Shown here piece by piece: positions 59,384 through 64,000 of a DNA stretch of 64,000 nucleotides. Source of the stretch: Plasmopara viticola. Its lineage: Eukaryota; Oomycota; Peronosporomycetes; Peronosporales; Peronosporaceae. The stretch's first letter is position 1, and each line of letters starts with the position of its first letter. The stretch lies in the NCBI GenBank assembly GCA_001695595.3, contig MBPM02000005.1, forward strand, positions 62,001 through 126,000, read 5' to 3'. The position numbers and the translations under genes are program-made. Under the pieces are notes generated by a model that saw only the letters and a program-made list of their open reading frames with translations, did no database searches and was not told where the DNA came from.

Positions 59384-61930
59384 ACAATGTGCTTTGTCGA
59401 AGTAAATGCTTACAAGCTACCCCTTGCTGCTGGAACCATTGTGATAACATGAGTAAATATGCTGCAGTTGTTAAGCCCGTTGTAGAATCAGTTCCTGGAA
59501 TAGTCGTCGAGCCTATTGTAGGCCAGTTGTAAAACCCGTTACCAGACTAGCTGTAGAATCAGTTGTAGAGTCAGTTCTTGAAGCCATCACCAGGCCAGTT
59601 GTTGAGACCATTGTTTGATCAGTTGCTAAGACCGTTGGACAAGTGTTTGTCGAACCAGTTGTGACTTCAGTGGCTGTCAAGCCAGTTGATGATCGAAGTC
59701 TTGAATAAGTATACAACTATGTCCATCGCGGGCGTTAATTACGTAAGCTACTCACTATATGGATACAGTTAAAAATATCTCTATGATGTGTAGGATGCGC
59801 ATGTGTTGCAAGTCGTTGATAGCAAACGAAAGAATCGTCGCTATGTTTTGCTATGCAGTCATACTGATTGATCTATATTTGTTAAATTTGCTCATGAGCA
59901 GTTGAAACATGATGTAATGAAGTATTTATTGGCAATCGCAAAAGCAAATTCTTTACTACTTGTGATCAAGAACTTTTCAAAGTATATGGGATGGCGACAG
60001 AAAAAATGGTTCTTCAAATGGCTGCTGATTGTAAGGCCAACTTTAAGCACGCACTTAAATGTATATCGGTTGCATTTTCTTTATCTACGAAGAGGACATT
60101 GACTTTCTTGTGACGAATCGATCGCGTAAAACGGACGGTGGTGTCAGATTGTCCACGCATATCGCTACTACCATCGGATTTACTGTTGCAGAGCGTGAGG
60201 CTATTGTCAAATACATGCTGAGGGAGTCATTCACATTAATTAGCAATGTCGGAGACTCTCCCTTCGAGTTTTAAAATCGTGTATTGGTCTTCAGCCATTT
60301 CGCAGCAACGGATCGCTTTCACTTCCAGAAGGAGACAAACGAGGGAATGCAAATCGAGTAATCAAACCATTCAACCCTACCTTCGATACCTATTCTTGCT
60401 AAATACTGCTGCTAATTCAGAAGATTAACAAAATCCTAAAGTATAATCCATCAAATTTAATATTCATGGACGGGCTCTAAAAGGTAACATCGTCTATGTC
60501 AAACGTTCTGGCTCATTGCATTGCTCTGTATACATGATTCGGATGATACGAAGCTTTTGATCGTTAACGAAGAAAAGCAACGTGCGTGGGAATAATGTAC
60601 TCATGCTTCCAAAGAAACAAAGACGATTTGCGGATATGGGCGCGGGAAAACTGAAACTTCAGTTGATGAGGATGCGTTCGCGCCAAAAATCAATATATAC
60701 TTCGCTACTATTGCTCAGGAAACAGTTAAACCCGAAGCAGGACGAAAAGTTTCTGTAGCTCAGCTGCTTAAGTTGAATTTAATTCGCGATAATTATATGG
60801 CTCATGGGCAATCTATAGAAACCATACGGATTATTACTTATCTACAAGAAAACTGATCCAAGGCTACTTCTGAACTTAATCTTGGCAAATGACGAATCAA
60901 ATCAGACGTCCTCGAAGAGAAATCTGACGAGTTTCTCCATTTCATTAAATATTTGGTTCATCCAGCGTTTGCCTTCATGGCATCACTTCATAACTATATC
61001 GCTTTCAGCAAAGGAGACTCTGGTTTATTAATCACAATATTCATTAATGCAACAGATGTCTAAAAGGAATCAGGTTCGTTAATACATTAATCAGAAATTC
61101 GAAATTACTGAGACACCGCTATTTGACAAATACTTTACTTTTCAATTCACGGAAGAATCGGCATTTACTCCCATTTTGGTCGATGTCTAATGTTTTGTAT
61201 ACTTTGTGCTAATGACTAAAGAACAGGGAGGGTCAGGAAAAGCCTTTTGGTCGATCTGATTAAGTTTGCATTTTGTCAAGATTCGATTGGGCTTTCGAGT
61301 AACTCAATGCAAGAAGTAATTGGCCGGAGTACATTTGCCACGAAGCAAATTCTTTGCTGTGACAACATGCCCCGCGGCGCTTATTTCGTGCCCTTTCACG
61401 AGTAAGGGGTACTAAATTGAAGTATTCCAACCCTAATCGGCTCCAATCATGTGCCGAACTACAAAGACGAAGCTGGTGAAATCGTTCGTCGCCTGATGAT
61501 TGATAAATTTGGCAAGCAAGAAAACCAAAGATGAAGAGTTGGCAGCGTTCTTGCATCGAGGACGTTCAATGTATCCTGTTGTAAAATCAAATACGCAAGC
61601 AAGAAGATGACGTCATTTGCTCCCCAGTCATTCGTTCATAAAAATTGAGTTTCGTGAGACTGCTAACAACAGCTACGGATTTGCTATGGGGAACGTAGCA
61701 GGGCAAAAAAATCACGATTTTTAATGCGGAGACAATTGCTTGTTATGGATGAAATAGAATTTTGGACTAGCTACTATATAAGGAACAGCTGAAGCCGCAA
61801 GAATTTAAGCGCGCCCATATTAAATCTTCATATGTCAAAATGAAAATTTGCACACAGTGTGGGACAAACACACGAAGGGTTGCTTTAAAGGCTACGAATG
61901 CAATGCCAGAAGCACCAAGCAATACTTTAT
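59384..61930 (+). pseudogene. D5-like primase-helicase relic, copy 5
   Basis: Counterpart of copy 4 in unit B. Val/Pro repeats at 59455-59705; block RLSTHIATTIGFTVAEREAI near 60145-60200. EQGGSGKAF is near 61222-61250, GEIVRRLMI near 61478, and CTQCGTNTRR near 61850. It shares most lesions with copy 4, and also has a deletion of about 70 bp after the Val/Pro repeats (near 59730) that copy 4 lacks. The Walker Lys is followed by Ala. The 3' part is cut by SINE copy 3 at 61954. Confidence 0.6.
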
Positions 61931-61941
61931 TATTGCATCAC

Positions 61942-62291
61942 ATTCGAATCGAATTTTTCGAAAATGGTTAGGGTGACGCCCTCCTTCCAAGCGCGGGGGC
62001 TAAATGCTCGCGCGCTTCGGGCAGGTGCTCTCGGGCATCTGCAGGTCTCTAATGAGTCTCACCCTCGACGCGACGGTCTCCAGCACCAGGGCGCCACCTG
62101 GGCTCTTACCAAGTCAGAACTACACAAAATAATGGAAGACCCTCACAGCCTCGGTGCTGGCTGCACTGCCCGCCGAACGAGACTCGACGTATGGGGACAC
62201 CACTCTATGCCGTGGACTAGCCATAGAGCCTAGCACGTGCATAACTTGGCAACGCGATAACGTAATACAATACAATACAATTCGAATTGAA
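61942..62291 (+). mobile_element. SINE-like retroposon, copy 3
   Basis: Same body as copies 1 and 2, plus orientation, with a TACAA-repeat tail. Flanks ATTCGAATCGAA (61942-61953) and ATTCGAATTGAA (62280-62291) form a 12-bp target duplication with one mismatch. It lies at the junction between the primase-helicase relic and the CRN downstream flank; units A and the 522-bp repeats lack it at this position. Confidence 0.82.
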
Positions 62292-62329
62292 GCCCTCAAA
62301 GAAGTACTATTATCGATACCAGTAACATT

Positions 62330-64000
62330 TTGGATGCAATCCCAATTGAGGTTATTCGTAAACAGTCACAATGAATGTGAAGCACGCAGAAAGCGACAAC
62401 TGCTCAAGCATCAGTAACAAATTTGGCGTACAGAAAGAGTGTAGAATGATCTGATTTAGCTACTCTGTGATGTCGAATGGTTTTGACGCTATGATGTGAT
62501 GTCTGTTTGCTACGACGCGAATTGTGTTCGCGAGTCTTTCGCCTGATGCAAGGATTTCTAAAAGCTGTTGCCGATCACATTCATTCGTCAAAGCGGGTTA
62601 TAAAAGCGCTCCAGCATTAAAGAACCATGAGCTGCAATGACCAATTTTTCGCGCTATTTCTGCGAAAACACTAGACCAGCTCCAAAAAACGGTAGAATAT
62701 CGTCTCGGATGTTTATAAAACATCATGGGTATCGAATTGGCCAGCTCGCCGCAGTATCTATTTGTTGGGTCCAACGCTTAAATCGTGCGCTGATACAAAG
62801 TGATAAGCTGTTTAGTCAATTTTAAGCTCTTGATCGTCTCTCAAATTGATTTGGATCGAAGCAGCTAAACATCGTCAGGAATTTCTCTGGGTTTGGAGCG
62901 TCATGCAATGTGAATGTCTCGCAGATAGTGGAGTTTGGGCCCACCACCACAAACGCGCGATTGAAATCAGCGAAGTTCGGATTCTTGTCCATCGCTTCGT
63001 TCAACTTGCGTAGTCGATCCGGCTTGAAGGTTTGATCGTTTCGAATGGTCGCCTGAATATAAGCCACGATCATCTCAGGGTGATTACTTCCACTCTTAAA
63101 CGCTTCACACATCACCACTGCATCGATGGAAGGGAAGAATGGATAATTGGGGTGCCAATAAGTCCTCTCAGAGAGATTGGCCACGCAAATGTAGCACTCA
63201 TCTTCGTTCTCGCCGCAGCATTTAACGTGTGGAACACATATCTCGATTCTTTCATAGTAGGAGCCCTCGTTCATCTTCAACACAACAGGAGTCTTCTTTG
63301 CGTACGCTTCATGGACGGTATGGTGCAATAACAGCTCATATGCGGTGCCCGGGAAGCCAGCACCAATAGATTCTGCATACTTGAAGACTTCCAGCTGTTT
63401 CTCCATACTGACATGTCGTCCCAACAACTTCAATGCATATCCAGAATCGACCGAGACCTTCCAGTGCGCAGTGTCCGAGTAGTGCTCTTCGTTGTCCCGG
63501 TCAGTGATATAATGACGCCGAATTCGATTCACTCGATCATTGCTTCGATCACCTTCATACGTACATACCAGTTGGTATGCCTGCACATTGCCAACTTTTT
63601 CGCAATCTGTCACAACTCTTTTCCTGAGAGCTTCGCGTGTCTTGCAGAACTCGCGCAGACTGCCGCCAGAGTAGAAGTACTGCTCTTTGACAAGCTTCGG
63701 CCACGTCGAATCCTCCAAATTCTTTATCTTGCGAAATCCAGCTGTGATCACCCAATCGCTCAAACGTGCATACTTTTCTAGATCGTCACGCCGCCACGCC
63801 GGTAAAACCACTACATGTGACGGGTCATCGGGCTTCGCTTCATACTGACACGATGTCGCAAGAAGATGGAATGGAAGAAGTCCATTTGCTTCTATATCGG
63901 CATAAGCTTGCGAATACCCATTCACAAGTACAAGAGCACCTCGAGCTTCTTCGCGAAGGAGTTGCAAGCGAAAAGCAGAAAGGTTTTTTTGTCGAGCAAA
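62330..64000. repeat. 7.5-kb tandem unit C (runs off window)
   Basis: Third unit, beginning with a more diverged CRN downstream flank than in A and B, followed by CRN copy 3. Truncated by the window edge. Confidence 0.82.
62822..64000 (-). CDS. CRN family NTPase-endonuclease protein, copy 3 (partial, 5' end outside window)
   Basis: Open for 392 codons from the window edge to the stop at 62822, corresponding to residue 248 onward of copy 1. It includes Walker B (LVLVNG; the Asp of copy 1 is Asn here), the middle helical region, and the endonuclease-like end (PFFPSIDAVV, IVAYIQAT). Neither of the two lesions of copy 2 in this part is present. The Asp-to-Asn change in Walker B could reduce ATP hydrolysis. 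Header and Walker A lie outside the window, so intactness is unknown. Confidence 0.85.
   Translation of the reverse strand, partial: FARQKNLSAFRLQLLREEARGALVLVNGYSQAYADIEANGLLPFHLLATSCQYEAKPDDPSHVVVLPAWRRDDLEKYARLSDWVITAGFRKIKNLEDSTWPKLVKEQYFYSGGSLREFCKTREALRKRVVTDCEKVGNVQAYQLVCTYEGDRSNDRVNRIRRHYITDRDNEEHYSDTAHWKVSVDSGYALKLLGRHVSMEKQLEVFKYAESIGAGFPGTAYELLLHHTVHEAYAKKTPVVLKMNEGSYYERIEICVPHVKCCGENEDECYICVANLSERTYWHPNYPFFPSIDAVVMCEAFKSGSNHPEMIVAYIQATIRNDQTFKPDRLRKLNEAMDKNPNFADFNRAFVVVGPNSTICETFTLHDAPNPEKFLTMFSCFDPNQFERRSRA

Larger units (their letters stand above)
54860..62329. repeat. 7.5-kb tandem unit B
   Basis: Second unit: CRN copy 2 (-), truncated CRN (+), array-type DNA, upstream segment without the SINE of unit A, primase-helicase relic copy 5, and a different SINE insertion near its right end. 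Similarity to unit A is high along the whole length, including the non-coding parts. Confidence 0.88.

Noticed and set aside
1..64000. tRNA or rRNA genes
   Set aside because: No cloverleaf-compatible sequence with intact box A and B, and no rRNA core sequence, was seen on either strand. A covariance-model scan would be decisive.

Overview
The window looks like nuclear DNA of an oomycete, most likely a downy mildew or Phytophthora-like member of the Peronosporales. The reasons are short phase-0 introns (about 55-85 nt) in compact genes, and a Crinkler (CRN) type NTPase-endonuclease effector family. In addition, a dense gene island is embedded in a large, degenerate, AT-rich repeat landscape. 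Species cannot be decided from the sequence.

Layout. (1) 1-6.7 kb: gene-poor, with remains of a Ty3/gypsy-like retrotransposon (about 2.4-4.2 kb) and a small 24-bp tandem repeat. (2) 6.7-20.9 kb: compact island of six conserved genes: RluA-type pseudouridine synthase (-), kynurenine aminotransferase-like enzyme (+), a very large FANCM-type helicase carrying a RanBP2 zinc finger and a PHD/extended-PHD module (-), an ELMO-domain protein (+), an ITFG2-like beta-propeller protein (-, eleven exons), and pyrroline-5-carboxylate reductase (+, four exons). Neighbours alternate in strand and are separated by only 24-180 bp. (3) 21-27.4 kb: a SINE-like insertion, an LTR-like segment, a second gypsy relic and a bZIP-like pseudogene. 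(4) 27.4-43.4 kb: a three-unit tandem array with inverted repeats, then an inverted pair of decayed copies of a primase-helicase-like gene with a CRN C-terminal relic between them, then more repeats. (5) 43.4-64 kb: further decayed primase-helicase-like copies alternating with CRN genes in tandem units of about 7.5 kb. CRN copy 1 is intact, copy 2 is broken, and copy 3 is open but runs off the window edge.

The most interesting feature is the physical coupling of CRN effector genes with a recurring gene that resembles the D5-type (SF3) primase-helicases of large DNA viruses and related mobile elements. The two are convergent and were amplified together as one unit, with SINE insertions and point lesions that date the events relative to each other. 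The island genes (amino-acid metabolism, RNA modification, DNA repair, signalling) show no functional pathway in common; their proximity looks like ordinary oomycete gene density.
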